Below are positions 36,461 to 46,425 of a DNA stretch of 64,000 nt, one piece after another. Numbering within the stretch: the first letter of the stretch is position 1; each line of letters opens with the position of its first letter. Made by a program: the position numbers and the translations under genes. Source of the stretch: CAWBBA01 sp963729795 (GTDB lineage Bacteria > Desulfobacterota > Desulfomonilia > Desulfomonilales > Desulfomonilaceae). The stretch is taken from NCBI GenBank assembly GCA_963729795.1, contig CAVSPC010000039.1:1-64000 (forward strand), read 5' to 3'. The notes beneath the pieces were generated by a model. The model had not been told where the DNA came from. It ran no database searches and saw nothing but the letters and a program-made list of their open reading frames with translations.

Positions 36461-38907
36461 AAGATAAAACTGAAGGTTCTGACAAAGGATTAATTTCCGA
36501 AGATCTGAGGATCGGCGTATACGTTTGCCACTGCGGAAAGAACATCAGCGGAACGGTGAACTGCGAAGAAGTGGCCGAATACGCTAAAGATCTGGCCGGG
36601 GTTGTACTCGCCAAGGATTCTCTTTATACCTGTTCTGAGCCTGGGCAGGAGCAGATCAAAGCGGACATAAGGGAGCACAAGCTGAACAGGGTGGTTGTGG
36701 CTTCGTGCACTCCAAGGCTTCACGAGCCGACCTTTCGGGCAGCTTGCGAGAGTGCAGGTCTTAACCCCTACCTTCTTGAAATGGCCAACATTCGTGAGCA
36801 TTGCTCCTGGGTGCATCTTCACGACAAGGAGGCCGCCACCGAAAAAGCCAAGGATCTTGTGGAAATGGCTGTCACCAAGGCTGCCAAGTTGAGCCCCCAA
36901 TTCGAATTGACTGTGCCCGTGACTCGCAAGGCTATGGTTATCGGCGGGGGCGTCGCGGGTATCCAGGCTGCCTTGGACATGGCCGACGCCGGATATCAGG
37001 TATATCTGGTGGAGAGAAGCGGAAGCATCGGCGGCAGGATGGCTCAAATAGACAAGACCTTTCCCACCATGGACTGTTCCATCTGCATACTTGCCCCCAA
37101 AATGAGCGAAGTGGGCCGCCACCCAAACATAGAACTGTTGACTCTGTCCGAGGTTACCGGTGTAGAAGGCCACATTGGGAATTTCAAGGTCAAGATTCTC
37201 AAGAAGGCCCGTTACGTAAAGAAAGAATGCACTGCCTGTGGAGACTGTATCCAGGTCTGCCCGCAATTGGCCCCTGATGAGTTCAACGCGGGTCTTTCGA
37301 TTCGACACGCAATTCATATCCCTTTTGCTCAGGCGGTGCCATCCAGCTTCCTTATAGACATGAACCATTGCCTGAACAGCCACGGAATTGTGGCATGCGA
37401 CAGGTGCTTTCAGGCTTGTTCTCACCAGTGTATCGACTTTGCCGACAGAGACGAAGTCGTTGAAATAGAAGTCGGCACTATCGTCGTTTCCACCGGGGTG
37501 GACGTTTACGATCCTACTTCTCTGACCGAACTTGGATACGGCAAATTCCCCAACGTCATCACCACCCTCGAATTCGAGCGTCTGATAAACGCGGGGGGGC
37601 CGTCATCGGGCGAATTGATCCGGCCTTCGGATCGCCGACGGCCCGAGAAGGTAGCTTTTCTCCAATGCATAGGCTCACGTAGCAAGCGTAGCAATCCGTA
37701 TTGCAGCAATGTCTGCTGTATGAACACCATCAAAGATGCTCTTCTGATCAGAGAGCACTGGCCTGACACCGAGATTTACGTTTTCTACATTGACATTCGA
37801 GCGTTTGGGAAAGGCTTCGAAGATCTTTTTCAGAGGGCTCGCCGTGAGGGTGTGAATTTCATCCGCGGAATTCCCGGTGAAATCATTGAAGACATCAATA
37901 CCGGGGACCTTACTCTGCTGGGAGAAAACACCCTCCTTGGATCTCATTATCGGTATACGATGGACATGGTGATCCTTTCCGTCGGGATAAGGCCGCGCAG
38001 CGGTTCGGAAGTCCTTCAACGCCTTTTGAACCTCACTACGGACACAGACGGCTTTTACATGGAGGCCCACCCCAAGTTAAGACCGGTTGATACGACCACC
38101 GGCGGTGTATTTCTCGCGGGCGCTGCTGAAGGCCCTAAGGACATCAAAGACTCCGTCACGCAAGCCTCTGCCGCCGCTTCCAGGGCCAACATCCTGATGA
38201 GCAAGGGAGAGGTCAAGGTCCCGGCCATCACTGCACAGATCAATCCCGACGCGTGCACAGCTTGCGGCCTTTGCTCGAGAGTCTGCCCGTATCACGCGAT
38301 CGAAGGCAGCAAGGAACAGGGGCACTATCACGTTATAGAGGCTGCATGCCAGGGGTGCGGAGCCTGCGTGCCGGAATGCAGGTTTGGCGCAATCGACCAA
38401 ACACATTTTACCGAAGGCCAGATCGTTGGTCAGATAGACAAGGTCCTGGAGCGAAATCCGCATAATAAGATAATAGCCTTCGCCTGCAATTGGTGCTCTT
38501 ATGCAGGCGCGGACTTTGCCGGAGTCTCACGGATACAATACCCTCCGAATGTCCGTATCATCCGCACGATGTGCTCGGCTCGAGTTTCACCACGATGGAT
38601 CGAGAGGGCTTTCATCAAAGGAGTGGGAGCGGTTCTGGTGTCAGGGTGCCATCCGTCGGATTGCCATTACAACAATGCCAACCAGCACACAGCTTCACGG
38701 GTTGAGCACTTCTGGAAGCGCATGGAAAAACTCGGTGTCAACAAGGACCGCCTCAGGCTTGCCTGGGTGTCCGCGGCGGAAGGGGCGCAGTTCGCACGTG
38801 TGATTCAGGAGATGGAAGCAGCCCTAAGAAAATTGACGCCCGAGCAGATCCGGGAAGATGCCGAGAGTTTCGCGCAATCCTTGAGCAAAAAAAGCGATAT
38901 GACATGA
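36457..38907 (+). CDS. hdrA: HdrA-MvhD fusion (heterodisulfide reductase subunit A with C-terminal MvhD domain)
   Basis: 816 residues. Order: HdrA N-terminal domain (RIGVYVCHCGKNISGTV; VVVASCTPRLHEPTF), FAD domain (MVIGGGVAGIQAALDMADAG), TMDCSICILAPKMSEV, a ferredoxin insertion (CTACGDCIQVCPQ), a second ferredoxin pair near residue 600 (CTACGLCSRVCPYHAI; CQGCGACVPECRFGAI), then an MvhD domain (IIAFACNWCSYAGADFAGVS; VSGCHPSDCHYNNANQHTAS). In methanogens MvhD links hydrogenase to HdrA; here it is fused. HdrA carries the flavin for electron bifurcation or confurcation. Starts at TTG with GGAGGA upstream. Confidence 0.93.
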   Translation: MKDKTEGSDKGLISEDLRIGVYVCHCGKNISGTVNCEEVAEYAKDLAGVVLAKDSLYTCSEPGQEQIKADIREHKLNRVVVASCTPRLHEPTFRAACESAGLNPYLLEMANIREHCSWVHLHDKEAATEKAKDLVEMAVTKAAKLSPQFELTVPVTRKAMVIGGGVAGIQAALDMADAGYQVYLVERSGSIGGRMAQIDKTFPTMDCSICILAPKMSEVGRHPNIELLTLSEVTGVEGHIGNFKVKILKKARYVKKECTACGDCIQVCPQLAPDEFNAGLSIRHAIHIPFAQAVPSSFLIDMNHCLNSHGIVACDRCFQACSHQCIDFADRDEVVEIEVGTIVVSTGVDVYDPTSLTELGYGKFPNVITTLEFERLINAGGPSSGELIRPSDRRRPEKVAFLQCIGSRSKRSNPYCSNVCCMNTIKDALLIREHWPDTEIYVFYIDIRAFGKGFEDLFQRARREGVNFIRGIPGEIIEDINTGDLTLLGENTLLGSHYRYTMDMVILSVGIRPRSGSEVLQRLLNLTTDTDGFYMEAHPKLRPVDTTTGGVFLAGAAEGPKDIKDSVTQASAAASRANILMSKGEVKVPAITAQINPDACTACGLCSRVCPYHAIEGSKEQGHYHVIEAACQGCGACVPECRFGAIDQTHFTEGQIVGQIDKVLERNPHNKIIAFACNWCSYAGADFAGVSRIQYPPNVRIIRTMCSARVSPRWIERAFIKGVGAVLVSGCHPSDCHYNNANQHTASRVEHFWKRMEKLGVNKDRLRLAWVSAAEGAQFARVIQEMEAALRKLTPEQIREDAESFAQSLSKKSDMT

Positions 38908-39368
38908 CCGCCATCAAAATCTGGAAGCATTTCCCCAGAGAAGATTTGTACGAATGCTATCAATGCGCTCGTTGCACCGGCTCTTGCCCTGCGAGGGAGG
39001 TGGCGCCCGCGTTCGGTCCTCGAGAGACTATCCTCAAATGTCTCAATCTGGGCCATGACAAGGTCGTAGAAGACGAGAGATTGTGGCTCTGCTGCACCTG
39101 CAGCGTATGCGAGGATCGCTGTCCTCAGAAGATTCCTATTTGCGATCTCCTCGTGGCTCTGCGTAATTCAGCGGCGCGGCGCGGAAATATCCCCGTTCGC
39201 CTCAGAATGGCCATAGAACTGTTGGCCAAGACAGGTCGCTCCATGATCGTTCACCAGCTCGACGAGATGAGGGCTCATCACGGCCTGGTTCCGCTTCCCC
39301 CGGCGCCTGTGGACGAGGTCCGTGAAATCCTGAGCAAAACGGGACTCACCGAGGTGGTGGACATTTGA
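38904..39368 (+). CDS. hdrC: Heterodisulfide reductase subunit C-like protein
   Basis: 154 residues with two 4Fe-4S motifs, CYQCARCTGSCPAREVAP and CCTCSVCEDRCPQKIPICDL, as in HdrC. It moves electrons between HdrA and HdrB. Its ATG overlaps the hdrA stop (ATGA). The order hdrA-hdrC-hdrB is that of soluble Hdr complexes. Confidence 0.92.
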   Translation: MTAIKIWKHFPREDLYECYQCARCTGSCPAREVAPAFGPRETILKCLNLGHDKVVEDERLWLCCTCSVCEDRCPQKIPICDLLVALRNSAARRGNIPVRLRMAIELLAKTGRSMIVHQLDEMRAHHGLVPLPPAPVDEVREILSKTGLTEVVDI

Positions 39369-39407
39369 CTTACAGCAGAATCTACTCTAGACCATGAAAA
39401 GGTTGCC

Positions 39408-40301
39408 ATGAAGTATGCTCTCTTTCTCGGATGCGCAATTCCGATAAAATATCCCGGCTTTGAAGCGGCAACGCGCCTGGTGTGCGAACGTCTTGCCATA
39501 GACCTCGTGGATCTTCCCTTTTCCTGCTGCCCGCCTCCCACGAGCATGAAGATGGTGCATTACGACTCTTGGCTGGCCCTTGCGGCTCGCAATCTCTGCC
39601 TGGCTGAAGAAGCTGGGTTGGACCTACTCACTCTGTGTTCGGGGTGCGTAAACACGCTGAAAGAAGCGAATCATGTCCTGAAGCAAAGTGATGCCAAGAG
39701 GCGAAAAGTAAACCGGATCCTGGATGAGCATGATCATCATTTCAAGGGAACAGTGCAGGTAACACACATACTGGACGTCCTGTACCAGGACTCTGTGGTG
39801 GAAAAGATTGTCAAGGAGAAGGTCCGGGAAGTGCCGTTGCGTGTAGGATGTCATTACGGTTGCCATTATTTCCGCCCCCCCAAGGTGATGTATCCCGAAG
39901 AGCTATCAGAGGCGAAATCATACGTACCCGTGAAGATGGACCATCTCCTTTCCATCATTGGTGTGGAGCCCATGGAATATTCCCGGAAATTCCTCTGTTG
40001 CGGGTCTCCACTCACTGCGAACATGGATCAGGACGCGGGTTATGCCATCACGAGCCAGAAACTCTACTACATTCGCGAACGGGGGATCCAAGCGCTTTCC
40101 GTTATCTGCCCGTCTTGTTTTGAACAGTTCGACATGGGACAGATCGTATTGGCCCGAAAGAACAAGGAGAAGCAGAAGATACCGACCTTTTTTCTTACCC
40201 AATTGTTAGGGTTGGCTATGGGCCTCACTTCGAAAGAGGTCGGTCTCGATGTGCACCGCGTTAAGTCGAAACGGCTTCTGGAAGGCATCGACATAGCCTG
40301 A
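39408..40301 (+). CDS. hdrB: Heterodisulfide reductase subunit B-like protein
   Basis: 297 residues with two CCG-type domains. Domain 1: LPFSCCPPPTSMKMVHYDSW and TLCSGCVNTLKEA; domain 2: VGCHYGCHYFRPPKV, FLCCGSPLTANMD and VICPSCFEQFD. In HdrB these bind two noncubane 4Fe-4S clusters that reduce the disulfide substrate. CoB-S-S-CoM is not expected in this organism, so the substrate is unknown. AGG lies before the ATG. Confidence 0.92.
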   Translation: MKYALFLGCAIPIKYPGFEAATRLVCERLAIDLVDLPFSCCPPPTSMKMVHYDSWLALAARNLCLAEEAGLDLLTLCSGCVNTLKEANHVLKQSDAKRRKVNRILDEHDHHFKGTVQVTHILDVLYQDSVVEKIVKEKVREVPLRVGCHYGCHYFRPPKVMYPEELSEAKSYVPVKMDHLLSIIGVEPMEYSRKFLCCGSPLTANMDQDAGYAITSQKLYYIRERGIQALSVICPSCFEQFDMGQIVLARKNKEKQKIPTFFLTQLLGLAMGLTSKEVGLDVHRVKSKRLLEGIDIA

Positions 40302-40442
40302 GGCAACAAGAGTCGAAGATGCGATACCAATTTCCCATACGACGATGGGCAATCGGCTAAATCCGGCACGGATCTGCCAAAGCCCGGATCCGCGGCACCC
40401 ATGCCTCAGTAGGTAATGTAGTTTCGCGGGGAAATCACTGAT

Positions 40443-40537
40443 GCTATGTCATTGCGAGGAGTGAAATCCCGCGTTCCGCGGGAAAGCAATCTAAGATCTT
40501 ACAGCACAGAGATTACTTCGCTCCGCTCGTAATGACA
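40443..40537. repeat. REP-type palindromic repeat between hdrB and mrp
   Basis: ATGTCATTGCGAGGAGTGAA opens the unit, CCCGCGTTCCGCGGG sits inside, and GCTCCGCTCGTAATGACA closes it as an imperfect inverted copy of the opening. Relatives lie at 10190-10225 and 59557-59634. No gene is seen in the 333-base gap 40302-40634. Confidence 0.65.
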
Positions 40538-40634
40538 ATCTTTCGCCCTGTAACTGGGAGGCACCTCAATAGAGCCAAAAAGGAGCATCTGCTTTTCCAG
40601 CTGCTCTCAAATAAGTATCACCCAAAAACCGGAA

Positions 40635-41516
40635 ATGGACTGGAAAATGACCGATCAACGAAGAAAAGCCCCACTTTCAAAAGAAGAGATTCAGGAACTT
40701 CGCGAAGACCTTTTTCTCGCGGACAGCCTTACCCGTATCGAAAATACCTTGATGATACTGTCCGGTAAGGGAGGCGTAGGAAAAAGCACTGTTGCGGTGA
40801 ATATTGCTGCGGCGCTTGCAGCGGCGGACCGGGAAGTCGGGCTGCTGGACATTGATATTCATGGTCCGAGCGTTCCCACTCTTTTGAAGCTTGAAGGCGT
40901 ATCCGCGTCCCAAGGGTCGGACAGGGGTCTTCTCCCTGTCCGGTACAACGATCACCTCAAGGTAATGTCCATCGAATTCGTGGTTAAAGGTCAGGCCGAT
41001 GAGGCCGTTATCTGGCGGGGACCGATGAAGCACCAGATGATAAAGCAGTTTATCTCCGAAGTCGACTGGGGTCAGCTTGATTTCCTCATTGTGGATGCAC
41101 CGCCCGGAACGGGTGACGAACCCCTTTCTATATGTCAGATGGCCCCTCCGCGTTCTCAAGCCATAATCGTGACGACTCCACAGAAGGTGGCGCTGAAGGA
41201 TGTAAGGAAGTCGATTCGGTTCTGCAGAAGCCTTGAGATGCCGGTATTCGGCATCGTAGAGAATATGAGCGGCTTCGTATGCCCTGAGTGCGGTGCGAAA
41301 CACGACCTTTTCAAAAGTGGTGGGGGAGAGAAGCTGGCAAGAGAGACGGGCTTCCGGTTCCTGGGCAAGATTCCCATAGACCCTCGACTTGTTACGGCGT
41401 CGGATGAGGGAACCCCTTTTGTCCTTGAGTATCCGACGTCGCCGACGTCTTCGGCGTTCGATGAGATTATAGCTCCAATACTTGCCCTCGCTCCGCTCAA
41501 GATGAAGAGGCATTAG
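40635..41516 (+). CDS. mrp: Mrp/NBP35-family Fe-S cluster carrier ATPase
   Basis: 293 residues. The deviant Walker A is MILSGKGGVGKSTVAVNIAA (GKGGVGKS), with LLDIDIHGPSVPTLL as switch I and VDAPPGTGDEPLSICQ as Walker B. The C-terminal CxxC (FVCPECGAKHDLF) binds the bridging cluster. It assembles or delivers Fe-S clusters, which the preceding Kor-Hdr proteins use heavily. ATG 40647 (MTDQRRKAP) is an alternative start. Confidence 0.92.
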   Translation: MDWKMTDQRRKAPLSKEEIQELREDLFLADSLTRIENTLMILSGKGGVGKSTVAVNIAAALAAADREVGLLDIDIHGPSVPTLLKLEGVSASQGSDRGLLPVRYNDHLKVMSIEFVVKGQADEAVIWRGPMKHQMIKQFISEVDWGQLDFLIVDAPPGTGDEPLSICQMAPPRSQAIIVTTPQKVALKDVRKSIRFCRSLEMPVFGIVENMSGFVCPECGAKHDLFKSGGGEKLARETGFRFLGKIPIDPRLVTASDEGTPFVLEYPTSPTSSAFDEIIAPILALAPLKMKRH

Positions 41517-41760
41517 AATCGCGGAATTATTTACTCCGGACACATTGTTTTTCGAGATGTGTTTTCCTGACAAAAATTACTTTAGTCAACGGAATCTCTA
41601 TGTAAGAATTGAGACATATTGATTTAAGAAAAGGTTGTATACCTTCTTTCGGCAAATGTCCCCAGAGAGGAAATTGAAATTGGCTGGGGGTGATATGAGG
41701 CATAGCGACCGAACGTGGCGCCCGTATGCGATAATTAGCCTACGCTAGAGGAGCCATTTC

Positions 41761-42483
41761 ATGATTCCGCTGCGAGACAGCATTCCTTCGCGAACAATAC
41801 CTTTCACCACCATTGCCATAATTGCCGTAAATGCCCTTGTCTGGCTGTACGAGGTCTCTTTAGGGGGGCAACGCCTCGACCGATTTATCGTGGAATACGG
41901 TCTTATTCCCGTGCGCTTCATGGAGTTCTACAAATTCCGAGGCGGATTCCTGGACAACGCTGTGGTACCTATGCTTGCTTCACTCTTCATACACGGCGGA
42001 TGGCTCCATATTATCGGCAATATGTGGTTTCTTTGGATTTTCGGAGACAATGTCGAAGAGCGCCTGGGCCACTTCGAGTTCTTGCTGTTCTACTTGCTGT
42101 GCGGAATCGGGGCCGGTTTGGCCCAGGTCAAGTTCGACGCGGGCTCCACGCTGCCCATGGTGGGGGCAAGTGGCGCCATTTCGGGTGTTTTGGGGGCTTA
42201 TCTCGTGAGCTACCCGAACGCGCGGGTGACCACTCTTCTGATAATCTTCATCTTTATCAGAATCGTCGAATTTCCTGCCTTCCTCTTTTTGATTGTATGG
42301 TTCGCTTTTCAGTTTGTTAGCGGGACTTCCCAATTGACAGCGCACCACCAAGCCGGAGGAGTGGCCTATTGGGCCCACATGGGGGGATTTGTGCTAGGGA
42401 TTGTGTTGCTGTGGCTCTTTCCCAAAAAACCGGTTTATAGGGCTTCCGTCTGGTATGATGACCGGGGCCGATTCTTGCGATGA
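41761..42483 (+). CDS. Rhomboid-family intramembrane serine protease
   Basis: 240 residues, six or seven membrane segments. The catalytic Ser is in MVGASGAISGVLGAYLVSYP and the His in VAYWAHMGGFVLGIVLLWLF. HGGWLHIIGNMWFLWIFGD is the conserved first-loop region. It cleaves within membrane helices; substrate unknown. The start is the ATG at 41761, following GGAG. Confidence 0.92.
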   Translation: MIPLRDSIPSRTIPFTTIAIIAVNALVWLYEVSLGGQRLDRFIVEYGLIPVRFMEFYKFRGGFLDNAVVPMLASLFIHGGWLHIIGNMWFLWIFGDNVEERLGHFEFLLFYLLCGIGAGLAQVKFDAGSTLPMVGASGAISGVLGAYLVSYPNARVTTLLIIFIFIRIVEFPAFLFLIVWFAFQFVSGTSQLTAHHQAGGVAYWAHMGGFVLGIVLLWLFPKKPVYRASVWYDDRGRFLR

Positions 42484-42630
42484 CTGTTTGCCGGTCGCGG
42501 CCAAGATTGGTATGGTGTGCCTCAGAGTTTCGAGTCACCGAACAGTTGCTTCGCGTGGCAAAATGTTACATTTTATCTATGTAAAATTAAGCCAAACCAC
42601 CGTGAAAGCAATAGAGGGAGCTCTCCTAAT

Positions 42631-43890
42631 ATGATCGTAGAAGGTTTACTCACTACCTACCTGAAACGGCAGTATGCGAACGTGTTGCGTCTGACCGATT
42701 TTGAGCGCATCACGCCTCCTCGCCCAAGGAAGGATACGAAGTACCTTCTCTACGTGCACGTACCCTTCTGCGAGGAACTGTGCCCGTACTGCTCATTTAA
42801 TCGCTTCCCCTTGGATAAAGATTTGGCCCGCGTATATTTCGAAGCTCTTTTGCAAGAAATCGAGATGTACCATGAGATCGGTTTCGATTTCTCATCCGTA
42901 TATGTCGGAGGAGGAACACCCACCGTGTTGCCGCGGGAAATCGGCATCCTACTTGAGGAAATACGGAAGAAATTCAGCATCAAAGAGGTTTCTCTCGAGA
43001 CCAACCCAAATCACCTGACCGACGAAATTGTGACAATACTCAAAGATGGAGGAGTAAATAGGCTTTCGGTAGGTGTTCAGAGTTTTCAGGACGATTTGCT
43101 CAAGCAGATGGAGCGGTACCACAAATACGGCAGCGGATTCCAGATTCAAGAAAGACTGGCAAAATATGCGGGCATGTTCGACACCCTGAACGTGGACATG
43201 ATCTTTAATTTTCCAACTCAGACGAATTCGATGTTGCAGAGGGACTTGGAGGCCATAAAGAACATCGAGGCCGGCCAGGTGACTTTCTATCCGCTCATGG
43301 TATCGGACGTTACGCGCAACGAATTGGCAAGGCGATTCGGTTCCATAAGCTATCGTCAGGAAAAAAACTTCTACAATAGAATCGTGGAGACGCTGGAAGA
43401 CGATTACACGTGGGGAACAGCCTGGTGTTTTTCCAGAAAGAAAAGCATGATAGATGAGTACATCGTTGACTATGACGAATATGTGGGGGCTGGGAGCGGA
43501 TCTTTCGGCTACGTTGATGGAACCTGCTTGGCAAATACCTTTTCTGTGCCCCACTATCTGACGTTTGTGCAAAAAGGGGAATGGCCGATTCTAGCGAAGA
43601 AAGATTTTTCGAGAAGAGAGCGCGTACGCTACGATTTTATGATGAAGCTGTTCGGGACTTCCCTTAATATCGAAAAGGAGGAAAATAAATTTGGCGGAGA
43701 ATTCATGAGGACCCTATGGAAAGAGATTTCCCTCTTCCGGGTGGCCGGGGCCCTTGTCAACGACCACGGGATTATCAGGCTCACGCGCAAAGGCCGCTAT
43801 CTGTGGGTGATTATGATGCGGGAATTCTTCACCGGCGTGAACAACTTTCGCGATATATGCCGAGCCGCGATCCAGGTATCGACCGACTGA
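42631..43890 (+). CDS. HemW/HemN-like radical SAM protein
   Basis: 419 residues. The radical SAM motif is HVPFCEELCPYCSFNRFPL (CxxxCxxC), with VYVGGGTPTVL, SLETNPNHL and LSVGVQSFQDDLLKQMERYH, which mark the coproporphyrinogen oxidase-like/HemW group. Members may be haem chaperones or anaerobic oxidases; the sequence alone does not decide between them. ATG 42631 is chosen for the GGGAG upstream; the frame is open further but unlike the family. The histidine kinase gene follows 43 bases after its stop. Confidence 0.88.
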   Translation: MIVEGLLTTYLKRQYANVLRLTDFERITPPRPRKDTKYLLYVHVPFCEELCPYCSFNRFPLDKDLARVYFEALLQEIEMYHEIGFDFSSVYVGGGTPTVLPREIGILLEEIRKKFSIKEVSLETNPNHLTDEIVTILKDGGVNRLSVGVQSFQDDLLKQMERYHKYGSGFQIQERLAKYAGMFDTLNVDMIFNFPTQTNSMLQRDLEAIKNIEAGQVTFYPLMVSDVTRNELARRFGSISYRQEKNFYNRIVETLEDDYTWGTAWCFSRKKSMIDEYIVDYDEYVGAGSGSFGYVDGTCLANTFSVPHYLTFVQKGEWPILAKKDFSRRERVRYDFMMKLFGTSLNIEKEENKFGGEFMRTLWKEISLFRVAGALVNDHGIIRLTRKGRYLWVIMMREFFTGVNNFRDICRAAIQVSTD

Positions 43891-43933
43891 GCGGGGTGGA
43901 GCGCACGGCCGTAGAGAGGGTGGAGAGCGATTT

Positions 43934-46123
43934 ATGGCGAAGCCGACATACGAGGAACTGGAAAGAAGAGTCAAGGAGCTGGAGAAGATAGCCGGCGACC
44001 TTATCGACAACGCCATGGACATGGAGGAGCACGAGCTTTTTGACCTCTCCATCCTTTGCAACATTTCCCAGGCCCTTGCCTCCACGATGGACCTGGATAA
44101 GCTGCTGGCTATCGTCATTGATGAGGTAAACAAGGCGCTGCTCAGCGAAGGAGCTGGTGTCCTCCTTTATGACGAGCGCCATGGGGATCTCTACTGGCGC
44201 CAGATTCGCGACGCGAGGCATATTCTCGCACCTCAGTCCGAGGACTTGAGACTACCGCTGGAGGGGAGCATCGCAGGCTGGGTGTTCCGACACAACAAGC
44301 CGGCCAGAGTAAACGATACGTCCAAGGATCCTCGCTACTATCCGGAAATGACTCGCAAGAGCGGCTTCGATATTCGCAATGTCCTTCAGGTGCCGCTTAA
44401 CACGCGGGAAATGTACTACCGCCTGCCCGGTTATACCGACGCCTCCAACGGGAAAACGCTCCAAGTCCCCGTTGGCGGTCGTGAGAAGACCATCGGTGTA
44501 CTGATGGTCATGAACAAGATCGGCGGGGATTTCACGGAGCAAGACGAAGTTCTGGCGAGTTCGATGGCGGGAAGCATTGCGCTGGCCATAGAAAACGCCA
44601 CTGTTTACAAGAAGCTGCAAAAATCGCGGGATGACCTGGAAATGCTTTACCGGTCCAGCTTGGCTCTTACCACCACGCTTGATCTGGATCATCTTCTTTC
44701 TGTCGTAGTAACTGAACTCAGGACCGCCTTAGGTACAGAAGCCGCGGGGCTCCTCTCGTACGACGAAAGCCGGGGAGATCTCTACTGGCGTGAAGTTCAG
44801 GATGACAAGGGCCTGATTCCTCCACGCAGCTCGGACTTACGGTTGCCTTTGGACAAGAGCATTAGCGGCCAGGTCTTCCAAACCGGCGAACCTGCCATGG
44901 TTAACAACCCGATACACAACCCGCAATTTTTTAAGCCGTTTGAGACTCGAACCGGTTTTGTCATCCGCAATGAAATCATCGTCCCGCTTAATACCCGGGA
45001 AAAGACAATCGGCGCGCTGGTAGTAATTAACAAGAGAGACGGCGATTTCACCGAAGAAGACGTTCAGGTGCTGACTTCTCTGGCCGGAGTTGTGGCGCTG
45101 GCCCTTGAGAATGCAACGTTTTTCGACGAGTTGATGAATTCCTACCGGGAATTGGAGGACCTGAACCGTGTCAAGTCCAAGATTTTGAACCATCTATCCC
45201 ATGAGCTGAGGACTCCTCTTGCGATTATAAGAGGCACGCTCGTCACGATGGAAAAGAGACTCAATAGCATGGGTCTAACGGATTTTGATCGTGCGCTGGC
45301 ACGAATGAACAGACATGTCCAGAGCCTCAACAGGCTGGAATCTCAGGTGGAAAGTATCCTGATGACAGGCTATTCATGGGAGCGACGGTATATTACAGGC
45401 TTCCTGCAGGCAGCCCTGGACCTGATGGAAGTCCAGACAGAATGGACGCCCGAGATTAAACGGGCCGCGTCGGTGATCCACAAATGGCTGGAGAAGACTT
45501 TTCCCACGAGGCAGGACGAGCCGGAACGCATCAACGTTAAGGCATTCGGTGCGAAAGTTTTTGATTATATACGCTCGAAGACGGAACATGAGGGCCGAAA
45601 GGTTAATCTGAACTTTCACCTTGAAAACCATTCGGAATTGTTGATTCCCGGACATGTGCTGCACGCAATAATGGAGGGGCTGATTCGAAATGCCATAGAG
45701 GCCACACCCGATCACGGCATTGTCAGTGTAACAGGTCGCGTCAAGGGGGATAGGTATGTCTTCACGGTCAAAGACACTGGCATAGGAATCCCGGAAAAGG
45801 ACAAGGAATTGATCTTCGAAGGTTTCTATCCAGTTCAGGAGACCGACAGTTATTCCAGTAGACGACCGTACTCCTTCAACGCGGGCGGCAAGGGGATCGA
45901 CCTGTTGCGCATCAGGATGTTTTCCGAGCTTTACGGCTTCAAGCTGTCCTTCAAGAGTCAGCGGTGTCCGCTCTTAGACGATTCCGGGACGAGATCGCCA
46001 GGCGACGTGGGGTATTGCGAACACTGCAATTCCCTTGAGGATTGTGCCAACAATAGCGGTTCGGAATTTGTGGTTGACTTCCCCCTCGCTGATGGGAAAA
46101 AGCCCTCACAGCAGCTTAATTGA
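43934..46123 (+). CDS. Cytoplasmic sensor histidine kinase with two GAF domains
   Basis: 729 residues, no membrane segment. Two GAF domains (about 30-215 and 225-395) repeat a pattern: LDLDHLLSVVVTELRTALG and SDLRLPLDKSISGQVF. The kinase core has the H-box LNHLSHELRTPLAIIRG with the phospho-His near residue 421, then GLIRNAIEATPD (N-box) and DTGIGIPEKDKELIFEGFYP. A ~60-residue Cys-rich insertion lies before the last strand: CPLLDDS, and GYCEHCNSLEDCANNSG. No response regulator is adjacent. The GAF domains probably bind a small ligand; the Cys may sense redox or metal. Confidence 0.9.
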   Translation: MAKPTYEELERRVKELEKIAGDLIDNAMDMEEHELFDLSILCNISQALASTMDLDKLLAIVIDEVNKALLSEGAGVLLYDERHGDLYWRQIRDARHILAPQSEDLRLPLEGSIAGWVFRHNKPARVNDTSKDPRYYPEMTRKSGFDIRNVLQVPLNTREMYYRLPGYTDASNGKTLQVPVGGREKTIGVLMVMNKIGGDFTEQDEVLASSMAGSIALAIENATVYKKLQKSRDDLEMLYRSSLALTTTLDLDHLLSVVVTELRTALGTEAAGLLSYDESRGDLYWREVQDDKGLIPPRSSDLRLPLDKSISGQVFQTGEPAMVNNPIHNPQFFKPFETRTGFVIRNEIIVPLNTREKTIGALVVINKRDGDFTEEDVQVLTSLAGVVALALENATFFDELMNSYRELEDLNRVKSKILNHLSHELRTPLAIIRGTLVTMEKRLNSMGLTDFDRALARMNRHVQSLNRLESQVESILMTGYSWERRYITGFLQAALDLMEVQTEWTPEIKRAASVIHKWLEKTFPTRQDEPERINVKAFGAKVFDYIRSKTEHEGRKVNLNFHLENHSELLIPGHVLHAIMEGLIRNAIEATPDHGIVSVTGRVKGDRYVFTVKDTGIGIPEKDKELIFEGFYPVQETDSYSSRRPYSFNAGGKGIDLLRIRMFSELYGFKLSFKSQRCPLLDDSGTRSPGDVGYCEHCNSLEDCANNSGSEFVVDFPLADGKKPSQQLN

Positions 46124-46425
46124 TTGCACGAAAATGTGATCGTTAACTCATCGAAAGAATTTTGGGCTCGCCGCACGAGGGGCACTCATTCCGGTGAGTC
46201 TTGTGTCATTCCCAAGAAGAAACACCTGGAACCGCGGACCCGTTACAGAGAAACTTTTCGGAAAAAATCTTGTCCGTATTAAGGGAGCGGGGGAGGAGCC
46301 AACGCGGCTGTTTTTGCACCGAAGGTACTTTGCACAAATTACAAAAACGTAGAGAGAATTCTTACCCAACAAGCTGGTTTCGGCTCAGGGGAACGATGGC
46401 GAATTGGCCGCGTGGAGAAAATCTA
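46124..46425. other. 302-base gap before the PHA-synthase-like gene
   Basis: The following reading frame is open from 46201 but this part is non-protein-like and lacks a ribosome binding site. No repeat or clear promoter is seen. Confidence 0.3.
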
